Counted from the stretch's first letter, positions 16,398-25,509 are shown. The stretch: 64,000 nucleotides of DNA from Atopobium deltae (GCF_001552785.1 NZ_KQ959484.1:1-64000); one strand, 5' to 3'. Program-made: numbers and translations. The notes: generated from the sequence alone by a model not told the origin.

Positions 16398-18043
16398 AAA
16401 CTACCGCGCATTCTGTAAGATACGGCTTCGATAACATCATCAGCTTCAATAGTCATACGTTCATCCAAATCGGCAATGGTGCGCGCAACTCCAATGGTAC
16501 GAGTAATGGCACGTCCACCAAGGGCATACGAATCACAAAGCGCTGCTAAAGCATGACGAGCCTCATTGGAGAAGTCCTTTGTGGGAGAATCCTTTTTTGC
16601 TTTTGTTGGGTTTCGAGCGCTGACAACACTTGCAGCGTTTGCAACGGTGTTGACCGCAGCAGCGTCCGAGGTCTTGCTGAGTGTATCTTGTTCTCGCGTT
16701 GCCTTCATGGAACACTCTTGCTCCAAGCGTTTTTTTCTAAACGCTACTCCGCGTAACACCTGCTCCCGCATAGCTTGTGTACTTAAACCCTTTTGCCCTG
16801 TAATCACTTTTTTGGAGTCTGGGCGTGCCACATCTACCTGCAAATCAATACGATCCATAAGAGGGCCGCCAAGCTTGCCTAGGTACTTTTCTATGGTACT
16901 CGTAGAACACGTACAACGATGTTTTGAATCACCGTAATAACCACAAGGACAAGGGTTCGCAGCAGCAATGAGCACAAAATCACAAGGGAATTCATAGATG
17001 CCATCCACCCGAACGAGTCGTATGCTTTTTTGCTCCATGGGCTGCCGCAAGGCTTGCAAGGTGTGAGAAGGAAATTCGGGGATCTCGTCTAAAAACAAAA
17101 CACCTTTGTGAGCAAGGGAAATCTCTCCAGGCAACATGGGTCGTCCTCCCCCAACCATACCTGCAAGTGAAATAGCGTGATGAGGCGCCCGAAAGGCACG
17201 TTTTCCCTCCTGAAGGCTTTGTATGGGAATACCTGCAACAGAATGAACCAGCGTTGCCTCTTGTATTTCTGCTGCATCAAGCGAAGGTAAAATGCTTGGC
17301 AAACGACGGGCAAGCATTGTCTTTCCCGCTCCTGGAGGCCCAATCATTAAAAGACCATGTTTTCCCGCAGCGGCAATCACAAGTGCGCGTTTGACGAGTT
17401 CTTGCCCGAACACTTGGTTGTAATCCCCGAGCTCTCGTCCATCCTTTTCACCCAACTCATGTCCATACATACTTCTGGCGCTACCACGTGCATCGTTGTC
17501 ACCATGCAAGGCGACCTCAGAGCTTAGGTTGTTTCGTATTGCGGAAGCATTCTCTATACGCGGCTTGCTCCGTAAATCAGCTAATGCATGGATACACCAG
17601 GCTTTTTGTGCATCCAGCACAGCACCACACAGCGTTAATGCTTGCTGTTGACACAGCAGCTCATATGCCGCTTCCCCACGAACAGGACACACCGTTCCAT
17701 CGAGGGAAAGCTCGCCAACAAGCAAAAAATCCTTTATTGTATCTGCTCTAATTTGCTGTGTTGCACACAAAATACCTGCGGCAATAGGAAGATCAAGGGC
17801 TGTGCCCGTTTTTCGTATATCGCTGGGCGATAAATTAATCGTGATATGAAGGCGTGGAATGTGAAAGCCCGATGCACGAAGCGCACAGCGGATGCGAGAA
17901 CGAGCTTCCAGCACTGCGACATCGGGCATCCCCACGATGGTAAGCCCTGGAATCCCACGAGAGGTTCCCACCTCTACTTCAATGGGTATGGCCTGAATAC
18001 CTCGTAAAATTGCTGTGTGAATACTTGCACTCATGCTACTCAT
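16394..18043 (-). CDS. comM: ComM/YifB-type AAA+ helicase (Mg-chelatase-like)
   Basis: ComM is a hexameric helicase that promotes branch migration of transforming DNA. The N-terminal ChlI/Lon-C-like domain (MSASIHTAILRGIQAIPI) precedes the AAA+ core with Walker A GPPGAGKTML, Walker B LDEIPEF and the CPCGYYGD cysteine pair. A Ser/Ala/Lys-rich segment of about 45 residues is inserted before the C-terminal lid. The start is ATG 18043 or 18034; either overlaps yraN. It is coupled to dprA. Confidence 0.93.
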   Translation of the reverse strand: MSSMSASIHTAILRGIQAIPIEVEVGTSRGIPGLTIVGMPDVAVLEARSRIRCALRASGFHIPRLHITINLSPSDIRKTGTALDLPIAAGILCATQQIRADTIKDFLLVGELSLDGTVCPVRGEAAYELLCQQQALTLCGAVLDAQKAWCIHALADLRSKPRIENASAIRNNLSSEVALHGDNDARGSARSMYGHELGEKDGRELGDYNQVFGQELVKRALVIAAAGKHGLLMIGPPGAGKTMLARRLPSILPSLDAAEIQEATLVHSVAGIPIQSLQEGKRAFRAPHHAISLAGMVGGGRPMLPGEISLAHKGVLFLDEIPEFPSHTLQALRQPMEQKSIRLVRVDGIYEFPCDFVLIAAANPCPCGYYGDSKHRCTCSTSTIEKYLGKLGGPLMDRIDLQVDVARPDSKKVITGQKGLSTQAMREQVLRGVAFRKKRLEQECSMKATREQDTLSKTSDAAAVNTVANAASVVSARNPTKAKKDSPTKDFSNEARHALAALCDSYALGGRAITRTIGVARTIADLDERMTIEADDVIEAVSYRMRGSL

Positions 18044-18542
18044 CCAAGTTGTAGGCATCAATCATGTGATGAACGTGTGCAAGATTATTGCTCAAAATCT
18101 GTATGGATATAACATCAAAACGAACACTCGTAATCTCATCAAAGGTATTCTCAAAATACTGGGCAGCTTTTTTATAGCGCTTGTACTTTTTCTTGTCGAC
18201 AGCAATCTCTGGAAAGACGCTCTTCTCATCGCTGTCTAAACACAGCCTTGTCTTGACTTCTACCAGCACATGTTCGCCGAGCTGCACCGAATCATCAACA
18301 CACACGCCAGCGCAAACCTCTTTATGAATACGATCATCATGATTACTTCGAGCAAAAATATCGACTTCCACGCCTTGAATACGCAGATTGATGCCCCGAA
18401 TGGTATAGCCGCGCTGCATCAAGTATTGCTGTGCAATATGTTCACCTTCACGACCGACTTCAGCAGCGCTGTACTTCTCGATGTATTTATCGAATAGGCG
18501 ACCTTTGGTAATAGACAAAGCCTCAGGCAAGGTAATTTCCAT
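18036..18542 (-). CDS. yraN: UPF0102 (YraN-like) predicted nuclease-fold protein
   Basis: Member of the UPF0102 family, which has a restriction-endonuclease-like fold with unproven function. The signature elements are GEHIAQQYLMQRGYTI, GVEVDIFARS and LVEVKTR, followed by KKKYKRYKKAAQYF. About 168 residues, longer than the usual 120 because of a Val/Cys/Asp-rich insertion and a C-terminal extension. I favour ATG 18542 over 18548 because AAAGAGG abuts the latter. It sits between rnhB and comM, as in many bacteria. Confidence 0.9.
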   Translation of the reverse strand: MEITLPEALSITKGRLFDKYIEKYSAAEVGREGEHIAQQYLMQRGYTIRGINLRIQGVEVDIFARSNHDDRIHKEVCAGVCVDDSVQLGEHVLVEVKTRLCLDSDEKSVFPEIAVDKKKYKRYKKAAQYFENTFDEITSVRFDVISIQILSNNLAHVHHMIDAYNLDE

Positions 18543-18616
18543 ATCCATCCTCTTTCTTAAGCGCTTTACAGCAAACGTTCTTAATCAGAGGATGACAGGG
18601 TTATCTAACACATTTC

Positions 18617-18700
18617 CAACAACCACAAACACTGGTTGCCGACAGATAAGACCACAGGCGGTGAGGGAACAACAGACAACAACCACAAACACTGGTTGCC
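18617..18700. repeat. 24-bp direct repeat pair with internal hairpins
   Basis: CAACAACCACAAACACTGGTTGCC-type units (24 bp) start at 18617 and 18677, exactly 60 bases apart. Each contains a CAACCA/TGGTTG hairpin. They fill the region between rnhB and yraN. Only two copies exist and there are no cas genes nearby. Confidence 0.8.
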
Positions 18701-18744
18701 ACCAAACAATCATAGGCAAGGCCTGCCGAAAGCCATGCACCGCC

Positions 18745-19683
18745 TTAAAACAGCGACGGTGTTTCAAGAAAATTGCCGCAGAACGACACGCGATGCAGCG
18801 GCGTTAAACCATAGGCTTTAATCGCGGCAATATGCTCGGCCGAACCATAGCCCTTTGAATGGGCGAAGTGATACTGCGGATACTTCGCGTCATATTCCAC
18901 CATGAGCGCATCTCGGGTGACCTTGGCAACAATGGATGCAGCGGCGATGCATGCGACCTGCGCGTCACCCTTGACGATGCAGTGCTCTTTGGGATGAATA
19001 TGCACGGGATTGCCATCGATCAACACCACGTCGGGCTCGAGCTGGGTGTCCTTCAAAGCTTGCGCCATTGCGAAGCGTACGGCGGCACCCATGCCAATTT
19101 CGTCTATGCGTTGCGGCTCGACATGTGCTGTACCAATAGCAAGCGCGCGTGCAGAGATTTGCGCAGCTAAAAGCTCTCGTTTGTGGGGGGTCAACCGCTT
19201 GGAATCATTAAGGCCCCAGATAATCGGATCCGCAGGTAGTGCGACCGCACACACGGTTAATGGCCCCGCAAGCGCCCCTCGTCCAACTTCATCAATTCCC
19301 ACAATAATAGTGGAGGAGGCTGACGAATCCGATGACGCAGTTGGTGCAAACGCCTCCATACGCTCGTACATGGCGCGCACCCGCGCACGCTCGGCTTGCT
19401 CCTTATCGTAGCGACGTCGCGCCGAGGCAAGTGCATGTTTTACCTGCAAGCGAGGATCTTCTCGGTAACGTTTGCATAATTCTGGAATCTGTTCGAGCGT
19501 CGCATCAGAGAAAAGCGCAACTATCTCGCGGGCGGTGCCTGGATGCGCTCCACCTAGGCGAGAAGAACCTGGATGCGCTCCGCTTGTACGAGAAGTTCTT
19601 TGACTTGTGGTTGTTGTGTGCGTGCTTGAGCCAGCACTCCCCAATTGCGCGGCATCTAATTGTTCAGCATTAAAACGTGACAT
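18745..19683 (-). CDS. rnhB: ribonuclease HII with repetitive N-terminal extension
   Basis: RNase HII removes ribonucleotides from DNA and RNA-DNA hybrids. The catalytic domain starts about residue 125 (VGIDEVGRGALAGPL) and includes LNDSKRL, VVLIDGN and AAASIVAKVTRD, covering the D-E-D-D set. Upstream is an unusual extension of about 115 residues: a Thr/Ser stretch, a duplicated GAHPG unit and a helical region (LFSDATLEQIPELCKRYRED) as in other long actinobacterial versions. The GAHPG duplication comes from a 30-bp DNA repeat in which each unit carries CGAGAAG (19559 and 19589). Start ATG 19683 follows a GGGGAT site; a GTG at 19710 lacks one. Confidence 0.93.
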   Translation of the reverse strand: MSRFNAEQLDAAQLGSAGSSTHTTTTSQRTSRTSGAHPGSSRLGGAHPGTAREIVALFSDATLEQIPELCKRYREDPRLQVKHALASARRRYDKEQAERARVRAMYERMEAFAPTASSDSSASSTIIVGIDEVGRGALAGPLTVCAVALPADPIIWGLNDSKRLTPHKRELLAAQISARALAIGTAHVEPQRIDEIGMGAAVRFAMAQALKDTQLEPDVVLIDGNPVHIHPKEHCIVKGDAQVACIAAASIVAKVTRDALMVEYDAKYPQYHFAHSKGYGSAEHIAAIKAYGLTPLHRVSFCGNFLETPSLF

Positions 19684-19778
19684 ACGATCCCCATATGATT
19701 GCCTATTCACATTGTTATGCTACCACACCAAAATGAGCAGCGGCTGTTGCGCGTGGCGAGATAATCAGACTCGCTTAT

Positions 19779-20298
19779 ATGCATCCGCTTATATGCAACT
19801 ATTTGGTTAAAACTCCTTCTGGATACGCCTTCGAGCATGCCCCCACCCGTACAATAGTCCAGACCGCCCAAGATGCGCGCCGCACGCCCAATCGTTTATC
19901 ACGAACGACACGCCCGAGATTCGGCGCATTAACAACAATGCTAATTCTGAGCACTACGCCCTTCTGAGCAGGGGCTCCGTATTTGAAGTTATTGAAAGGG
20001 CTGGTAGTTGTCCCGTTCCACTGCAATTTTTTATCGACTTTGGCGAGAGTAGTTTTTTGACAAGCGCGCGGGATGAGTCCTATCCGTATGAGTCGGTGGG
20101 TGTGGCGAAGCTCAAAAACGGAGTTATTATTGCGGAATTCGTCATCAGTTTAAGAACACCGACGCGGGTCTTGAGGCAAAAACGCTCGTGGAGTTTCCCG
20201 CGCTCTATCCCTCGTATATCGTGCGCGACCATTGCCTGCATTTGGCTCTCGAGTGGAAAAATTGGCTGGAGGCTGCAAAGGCGATCATCTCATCCTAA
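19779..20298 (+). pseudogene. disrupted gene of unknown family
   Basis: Coding-like sequence is spread over shifting frames. It begins MHPLICNYLVKTPSGYAFEH (19779), shifts near 19900 to a frame reading TNDTPEIRRINNNANSEHYA and later LQFFIDFGESSFL..LKNGVIIAEF, and shifts again near 20142 to KNTDAGLEAKTLVEFPALYP and HLALEWKNWLEAAKAIISS, ending in TAA at about 20298. Composition of the segments is protein-like and they join logically, so I infer one gene with at least two frameshifts. I do not recognise the family. The direct repeat CGCTTATATGCA lies at its 5' end. Confidence 0.6.
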
Positions 20299-20300
20299 TT

Positions 20301-20334
20301 GACCTTTTAGAGCACGGCCGACCTTTTAGAGCAC
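20301..20334. repeat. 15-bp direct repeat
   Basis: GACCTTTTAGAGCAC occurs at 20301-20315 and 20320-20334, just after the disrupted gene and before the Sel1 gene. It includes a TTGACC that could act as a -35, but I see no well-spaced -10. Confidence 0.8.
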
Positions 20335-20501
20335 TGGGTCATGATAAGAAGAGATCTGTCTTATGCGCATGGCATACTATAAACTAGCGTGTAAGAACGT
20401 GTAAGAGCACGTAAAATATAAAGATGCAAATCACGGCGCACAACAACATCGTCTCGCGCGGCACCACACGTAAGCGTAACATTCGCAGTAAGGAGCATAA
20501 G

Positions 20502-21461
20502 ATGGCACTTCAGGACTTCAAAGCAACCGAACAGGATGTCGAATTTATCCGCCACTATGAGCAAATCAAAACGGCGCGCCCTTTTAGCACGCTTGACGAG
20601 CTGAATGTGCGCTACAAAGAGGACGTACACATTCTCCTTAAGCAGCTGGCGCACGTGACGCTTGCGGGAAACGTGGAGGACTTTTTTCATTTTATTGACG
20701 AGGCGCACGTGCTGATCGGCGAGGCAGGTCAAGATAACGCGCAGGTTGGCACCTTGGTGGTCAACTGCCACAAATATTACATCCTGCAGGAAGAGAACCC
20801 CGACTGCCTGAACAACCTCGGCTCTATGTATTATACTGGCGACCTTATCGAGCAAAACTACGAGACCGCTGCCGAGCTGTATGCGCTGGGAGCCGAGCGC
20901 GGTTGCATTCAGGCGGCTATTAATCTGGGCTACATTTACGAATACGGACGCTGTGGCAAACGCGATTACACGAAGGCTTTTCAACAATACGCCTACGCTG
21001 CGGCGATTTCTTGCCATCCAGAGGCGCTCTACAAGCTCGGTGATATGTACGCTGCAGGACATTTTGTCGAGCAGAACCCCACGAAGGCAACGCGTCTGTG
21101 GCGGCGCAGTTATAGCGAATCCGAGGACATTGAGTTTGATGCGCAGGCCGCTTTCCGCCTGGCAAAGCAGATTGTCGACTCCATTCCGCCGATTATCTTT
21201 GAGAACGATTCGCAGGACGCTGAGCCCGACGACCCCACTGGCGATGTTTCTGCTGATAGCGCGTCTACTGATGAAAGTTGCCTTCCCCGCATTTCGCAGG
21301 CTGATTTATTGGAGGCACTGCACCTGCTTTCTGTCGCCGAAATTGGGTTGCGCATTTCTATCGAGAAGGGCATGAGCTATTATCAAAATCGCCTGCGTCA
21401 GACGATTGACCTGCAAGAACGTGTGCGTGACGAACTCGACGGATTTTTGTACATCCGCTAG
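20502..21461 (+). CDS. Sel1-like repeat (TPR-type) protein
   Basis: This 319-residue protein contains Sel1-like repeats, helix pairs used for protein-protein contacts: CLNNLGSMYYTGDLIEQNYE, AAINLGYIYEYGRCGKRDY and ALYKLGDMYAAGHFVEQNP (about residues 105-215). There is no signal peptide or membrane helix, so it should be cytoplasmic. The C-terminal third has an acidic linker and a final helical segment. ATG 20502 follows AAGGAG. It is the only intact gene in a stretch flanked by disrupted loci. Function is unknown; scaffold or adaptor is an inference from the fold. Confidence 0.85.
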   Translation: MALQDFKATEQDVEFIRHYEQIKTARPFSTLDELNVRYKEDVHILLKQLAHVTLAGNVEDFFHFIDEAHVLIGEAGQDNAQVGTLVVNCHKYYILQEENPDCLNNLGSMYYTGDLIEQNYETAAELYALGAERGCIQAAINLGYIYEYGRCGKRDYTKAFQQYAYAAAISCHPEALYKLGDMYAAGHFVEQNPTKATRLWRRSYSESEDIEFDAQAAFRLAKQIVDSIPPIIFENDSQDAEPDDPTGDVSADSASTDESCLPRISQADLLEALHLLSVAEIGLRISIEKGMSYYQNRLRQTIDLQERVRDELDGFLYIR

Positions 21462-21576
21462 CGTCGTCCCACCGAGAAGGTCACTACTAACGATAAGTTT
21501 GCGGCTGGCGAGAATATCACTACCTCGCCTGCTAAGCTTCGCCAACCACTAACGAGAACTCATAGAAAACATGCAA

Positions 21577-21608
21577 CAACCTCTGAGCTCGAAAGAACTC
21601 AGAGGTTG
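21577..21608 (+). terminator. strong hairpin downstream of the Sel1 gene
   Basis: CAACCTCTGAG (21577-21587) pairs with CTCAGAGGTTG (21598-21608) around an inner GAGCTC-like extension and a GAAA tetraloop. The T-tail is poor (TATTTC), so it may be a terminator or an RNA-stabilising hairpin shared with the minus-strand remnant. Confidence 0.55.
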
Positions 21609-21661
21609 TATTTCATCTAGCCGTGTAAGAATTCACATATATAGGAGAAGATCTCCTGCCA

Positions 21662-22413
21662 CTACTTTGCATCAACAAATTCTACTTTATACTCGACACC
21701 ATAAGCCTTATTAACGCGTTTAACATACTGCTCCAACAAAATTTTTGCATGCTCTTTGGTTTGATCTAGCAAATTCTGATTGCTTTCTGCAGCTTTTTTC
21801 ATCTCTTTTTGAACTAATTTATATGCCTCAGTATGTTCTGAAGAGGTAATGGGTGTGAAGAATAACTTATCAGAATAAACATCGGAAAAAGATCCAACAT
21901 CCGCATCAGGCTTACCAAGCACTTGCGCATTGGGAATCGCGATTGCACCACATTGTTTTTACCAGACTTGCTGATTTTAACTTTTTTGACATCAATTCCG
22001 AGTGTAATTTTTCCATCATACTCGAACCAAGCTTTTTTGTAACTCAGATTAATAGTGCCAAAAAGGAGATTTGTGCCTAGGTTTTTAATTTCCGCTACAT
22101 TATGAAATGCACAATCAAGGTTGCAAGTTCAGCAATTTTTTATAACCCTAAAAATTTGCAGCTGGGTCAGGAACACAAGCCAACAACCTAGCAACAATAA
22201 AGGTAATTGCAAAAATCTATCAGCAATACCATGGTAGACATAGTCTACAGTTGAAAGTTGTTGGATGTTAACAGCATTTTTAAGATCAGATATCGCAAAA
22301 TATTCTGTAGGATGAGAATCGAATTTTAGAGGAAGGACAACACCAACTAGAACAAACATACTGCCCACATTGTACGTGGTATTGAGACCTGTACAAGACC
22401 TAAAACCGTTCAT
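21662..22413 (-). pseudogene. decayed DUF4230-family gene(s)
   Basis: Three or more frames carry DUF4230-like pieces in order. From 22413: a hydrophobic N-terminus and SDLKNAVNIQQLSTVDYVYH. Near 22137-22115 in another frame: IAELATL. Next (about 22115-21945): DCAFHNVAEIKN..EYDGKITLGIDVKKVKI. Last (from about 21945 to TAA at 21662): AIPNAQVLGKPDADVGS..LDQTKEHAKILLEQYVKRVN. DUF4230 proteins are secreted or membrane-anchored and of unknown function. Two N-terminal signatures of the family (NI-LST and IAELATL) appear, so the remnant may come from two adjacent paralogues fused by deletion. The 86-codon end piece is the longest intact part. Not expected to be functional. Confidence 0.72.
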
Positions 22414-22448
22414 AATCTCTCAGTGGCGCATTCTGGCGAGCTAACGCA

Positions 22449-22475
22449 AAACCGCCCCGAAAATCGAGGCGGTTT
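22449..22475 (-). terminator. Rho-independent terminator of rplS
   Basis: On the minus strand AAACCGCCTCGA (22475-22464) pairs with TCGGGGCGGTTT (22460-22449), with a TTT loop and a short T-tail. It lies about 100 bases after rplS. Confidence 0.82.
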
Positions 22476-22575
22476 ATTGCAAACAAATCTAATGGGCTCG
22501 TAGCGGAGTCAGATCGCAAAAAAGAGTCTGCGCGATGAGTGCTACACGCTACACGCGGCACAAGCGCAAAAAACC

Positions 22576-22917
22576 TTAGCGCTTTTCACGAATACGAGCA
22601 GCCTTACCAACGCGGTTGCGCAGGTAGTAAAGCTTAGCACGACGAACGTCACCGTGACGAACGACCTCAAGCTTAGCAATCTTGGGGCTGTGTACGGGGA
22701 AGGTACGCTCAACGCCAATACCAAAGCTAATCTTACGAACGGTAAAGGTCTCGCGAGAACCAGCGCCACTCAAACGAATGATGTCGCCCTGGAAGACCTG
22801 AATACGCTCACGATCGCCTTCCTTAATGCGATAGTGAACCTTTACATTGTCACCAACACGCAAGGTGGGAACATCCTCGCGAATCTGCTGGCGCTCAAGA
22901 GCACGAATATAGTCCAT
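22576..22917 (-). CDS. rplS: 50S ribosomal protein L19
   Basis: L19 lies at the subunit interface. The core [21 protein letters not shown] and [15 protein letters not shown] are typical. I prefer ATG 22917 ([11 protein letters not shown]), which has GAGG six bases upstream and gives 113 residues; ATG 22929 would add four residues. It is monocistronic and followed by a clear terminator. Confidence 0.95.
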   Translation of the reverse strand: MDYIRALERQQIREDVPTLRVGDNVKVHYRIKEGDRERIQVFQGDIIRLSGAGSRETFTVRKISFGIGVERTFPVHSPKIAKLEVVRHGDVRRAKLYYLRNRVGKAARIREKR

Positions 22918-23113
22918 GAAAATCCTCATCTCTAGAGGTGCCGAGTAGCGTTAAAAGCAACATCGGAAAGTACCGCGCAGCAGCAAGACAAAATGCATGT
23001 CAAGAGCAGCGCGCACACGATCGCTTAAATACAACGACACATAGGTTTACACACGATTGCTTAGTATACCCAAGACAATCCTTCAAACGCAAGCATAAAA
23101 ACTCGGACGGCGC

Positions 23114-24094
23114 TTAAATGCAAAAACCTACCACAACACCGTGTTTCTCGCTCGGAACGGAATAGGCATACGGATACCCCGTCGGCAGTGCGTTATAAAA
23201 GTAACGCTGCTTGAGGTTCTTATACACAAAGGCAAACGGCGAACGATACCACCAGGCAACATCCTGTCTCTGATAACTCTTGATTAACGTCTGATGTGGA
23301 TCGGAATACGCGCTCACACCTGCAGCGCGATAGCGCTCATACTGCGTTCCCTCGGCATTAATGACCTGGTCAAGGTGGCCTAGCTTCTTACCATATTCGT
23401 GACTAAACCAATCAAGCGTGCCACAAACTTCGGCTGACGATAAGAGCCACAGCTTGTCATCGGTAGTGGTGACCTGCGATGCATCACGCGCATCGCCCGA
23501 ATTGTTCGTCGACTTTTTAACAGCAACGATATGCTTTTGCAGGTCGGCGGGCAGCAGCTCGAACTGCTCCTTGTTGACCCAGGCACGCATGGCGCTTTTT
23601 TCCCAACCGCCAGCCGTGTCATTGGTGTCGTTCATAGCATGCAGATCCTTCGCGTCAGTCGTCACAAACGTAAGGCCTGCCTTGCCCGCGCCGTCGGCCT
23701 TCTCGTCATGACGAATACCCACGAGCTGCGCCTGCATCACACGCCCGTCCTGCAGGTTAAGATTAATGCCCTCATTGGTAAGCGACCCATCTTCGTTAAG
23801 CAGATGATAGTCCTTCGCAATGGCGCGCGCCTCCTCGTCAGACGACGCTGCGGCGATGCGCTTCGAGATAGCCGCCAGTTCATCAAAACTGTAGGCATAA
23901 ATGTGCTGCTTCTTTTCGTCTTTTGGCTTTGGTGCGGCGGGCGTGTCCGCGCGCTGCTGCGAGAAGACCTTGTCGATGTATGGCTGCACAAAGGGTATGG
24001 GTTGGCCAGTAAAACCTATGTACGCTGCATAAATGCCGCACGAGACAAAGAGTAGGCCAATAACGAAGTGAATGATTTTTCCTGCTTTTTGCAC
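23114..24094 (-). CDS. membrane-anchored DUF6273-domain protein
   Basis: A 326-residue protein with one N-terminal membrane helix (about residues 8-27) and an extracellular part, based on the positively charged N-terminus. The C-terminal half matches the DUF6273 pattern: NDTAGGWEKSAMRAWVNKEQ, LPADLQKHIVAVKKSTNN and DDKLWLLSSAEVCG. Such domains occur in surface proteins of gut Firmicutes and Actinobacteria; the role is unknown. A charged Pro/Lys/Asp linker separates helix and domain. The start is GTG 24094 with AGAGG upstream. It follows dgt by about 120 bases on the same strand. Confidence 0.75.
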   Translation of the reverse strand: MQKAGKIIHFVIGLLFVSCGIYAAYIGFTGQPIPFVQPYIDKVFSQQRADTPAAPKPKDEKKQHIYAYSFDELAAISKRIAAASSDEEARAIAKDYHLLNEDGSLTNEGINLNLQDGRVMQAQLVGIRHDEKADGAGKAGLTFVTTDAKDLHAMNDTNDTAGGWEKSAMRAWVNKEQFELLPADLQKHIVAVKKSTNNSGDARDASQVTTTDDKLWLLSSAEVCGTLDWFSHEYGKKLGHLDQVINAEGTQYERYRAAGVSAYSDPHQTLIKSYQRQDVAWWYRSPFAFVYKNLKQRYFYNALPTGYPYAYSVPSEKHGVVVGFCI

Positions 24095-24217
24095 GGTAAA
24101 CCTCTTCTCAAAAACGCTTTTTGCTTAGCGTGTCGCACACGAGCACTGACGCCAAGCATGGCGCTTACGCTGCTGCCCGCGCCGCTGTAGTCGCCGTCAC
24201 AGACGACACCACTACCA

Positions 24218-25333
24218 TCACACTGAACCACCCATGCACCATGAGCGAGGAACCATCATTTTTTGGAAGGTTCTGATGGCGTAGCGATCCGTCATGCCTG
24301 CAATAAAATCTGCAACCTGCACCTCGGGTTTATCGGCATCGTGAATTCGATACTCATCGGGCAACTGATCCACGTGGTCGATAAAGTAAAAGAACAAGTG
24401 CTCGAGCAGCTGATCGGCCTTAGGCTCCTCGACCTTAGCATCGCTATTGCTGTAAATGGTGTCGGTGAGATAGGCTCGCAGGGTCATCATAGCATCGTAC
24501 ACGGCATCTGACATGCGAATGGTATCGTGACCAGCGCTAGCGGCAATCATGTCCTCGATCATCGTTTTGATGCGCGCAGATCCCGTCGAACCCAAAATTT
24601 CGCAGGCGGCTGCGGGCAGTTGATCTTCTCGCAAAAGCCCCGCACGGCAGGCATCATCAATGTCGTGCGTCACGTAGGCAATGCGATCCGCCAAGCACAC
24701 GATTTGCCCTTCGAGCGTGGCTGCCTTAACAGGGCCCGTATGGCACACAATGCCGTTGACAACTTCCCAGCTCAGGTTAAGACCGCGACCGTCCTTCTCC
24801 AGAAGTTCGACGATGCGCCCACTTTGTTCGTTATGCTTAAACAGCGTCGGCTCGTCATGAGCGGTGAGCTCGGACGGCTCTAGGCCGCGATACTGCTCGA
24901 GGGCACGTGATAAAGTGCGCTCCCCCGTGTGCCCAAACGGAGTGTGACCCAAGTCGTGCCCCAAGGCGATTGCCTCGGTTAAATCCTCGTTGAGGCACAG
25001 ACCACGCGCACAGGAGCGTGCAATTTGCATCACTTCGAGCGAATGCGTCAAGCGCGTACGATAGTGATCGCCCTCGGGTGCCAAAAACACCTGCGTCTTG
25101 TGCGCCAGGCGCCGAAAGCTCTTGCTATGCAGGATACGATCTCGATCGCGTTGAAAATTCGTTCGGTAGCAATCGGACTCTTCGGCGCGAGAACGACCGC
25201 GGCTTTGATCAGAAAAAGCCGCCCAGGGCGATAAGATCTGGTGCTCGCGGGCTTCAAGCAGCTCACGCGTGGCTCGCGTGGGGCGTGCGACTCGAACAGC
25301 GAGGATTAAGCCGTCATCGGCGGTATCTGTCAT
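24218..25333 (-). CDS. dgt: deoxyguanosinetriphosphate triphosphohydrolase-like protein
   Basis: HD-superfamily dNTP triphosphohydrolase that releases triphosphate and a deoxynucleoside, controlling dNTP pools. Metal ligands are visible in HSLEVMQIAR, LGHDLGHTPFGHTGE and the later CLADRIAYVTHDIDD. Length is 371 residues. ATG 25333 is chosen because AAAGGAG lies five bases upstream. In many actinobacteria dgt precedes dnaG; here the next gene is the DUF6273 protein. Confidence 0.93.
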   Translation of the reverse strand: MTDTADDGLILAVRVARPTRATRELLEAREHQILSPWAAFSDQSRGRSRAEESDCYRTNFQRDRDRILHSKSFRRLAHKTQVFLAPEGDHYRTRLTHSLEVMQIARSCARGLCLNEDLTEAIALGHDLGHTPFGHTGERTLSRALEQYRGLEPSELTAHDEPTLFKHNEQSGRIVELLEKDGRGLNLSWEVVNGIVCHTGPVKAATLEGQIVCLADRIAYVTHDIDDACRAGLLREDQLPAAACEILGSTGSARIKTMIEDMIAASAGHDTIRMSDAVYDAMMTLRAYLTDTIYSNSDAKVEEPKADQLLEHLFFYFIDHVDQLPDEYRIHDADKPEVQVADFIAGMTDRYAIRTFQKMMVPRSWCMGGSV

Positions 25334-25457
25334 AAGCACTCCTTTCGCTGGTCTCTCCCTACAAAAGTATATACATGCCTCCTACCAAGCGCGATGACGT
25401 GCATTGATAAGAGGCATGAGGTAGTACAAACATCTAACAGACGTCTAACAGGGGTTT

Positions 25458-25509
25458 ACGCCCTTGCGCGCCACCGTTGGAGCTCAACGCCCTTGCGCGC
25501 CACCGTTGG
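25458..25509. repeat. duplicated 3' end of ppdK
   Basis: A 23-bp sequence (ACGCCCTTGCGCGCCACC plus GTTGG) occurs at 25458-25480 and 25487-25509. The second copy encodes the last codons of ppdK (NGGAQGR); the first lies just past the stop codon, separated by six bases. Confidence 0.9.

Noticed and set aside
18617-18700. CRISPR array candidate from two 24-bp repeats with a 36-bp spacer
   Set aside because: Only two repeats, no further copies, no cas genes and no leader; the internal hairpin and single spacer do not support a CRISPR call.
20361-21062. Long minus-strand frame antisense to the Sel1 gene
   Set aside because: It is a mirror frame of a gene with clear Sel1 repeats and an AAGGAG site; its own sequence shows no domain.
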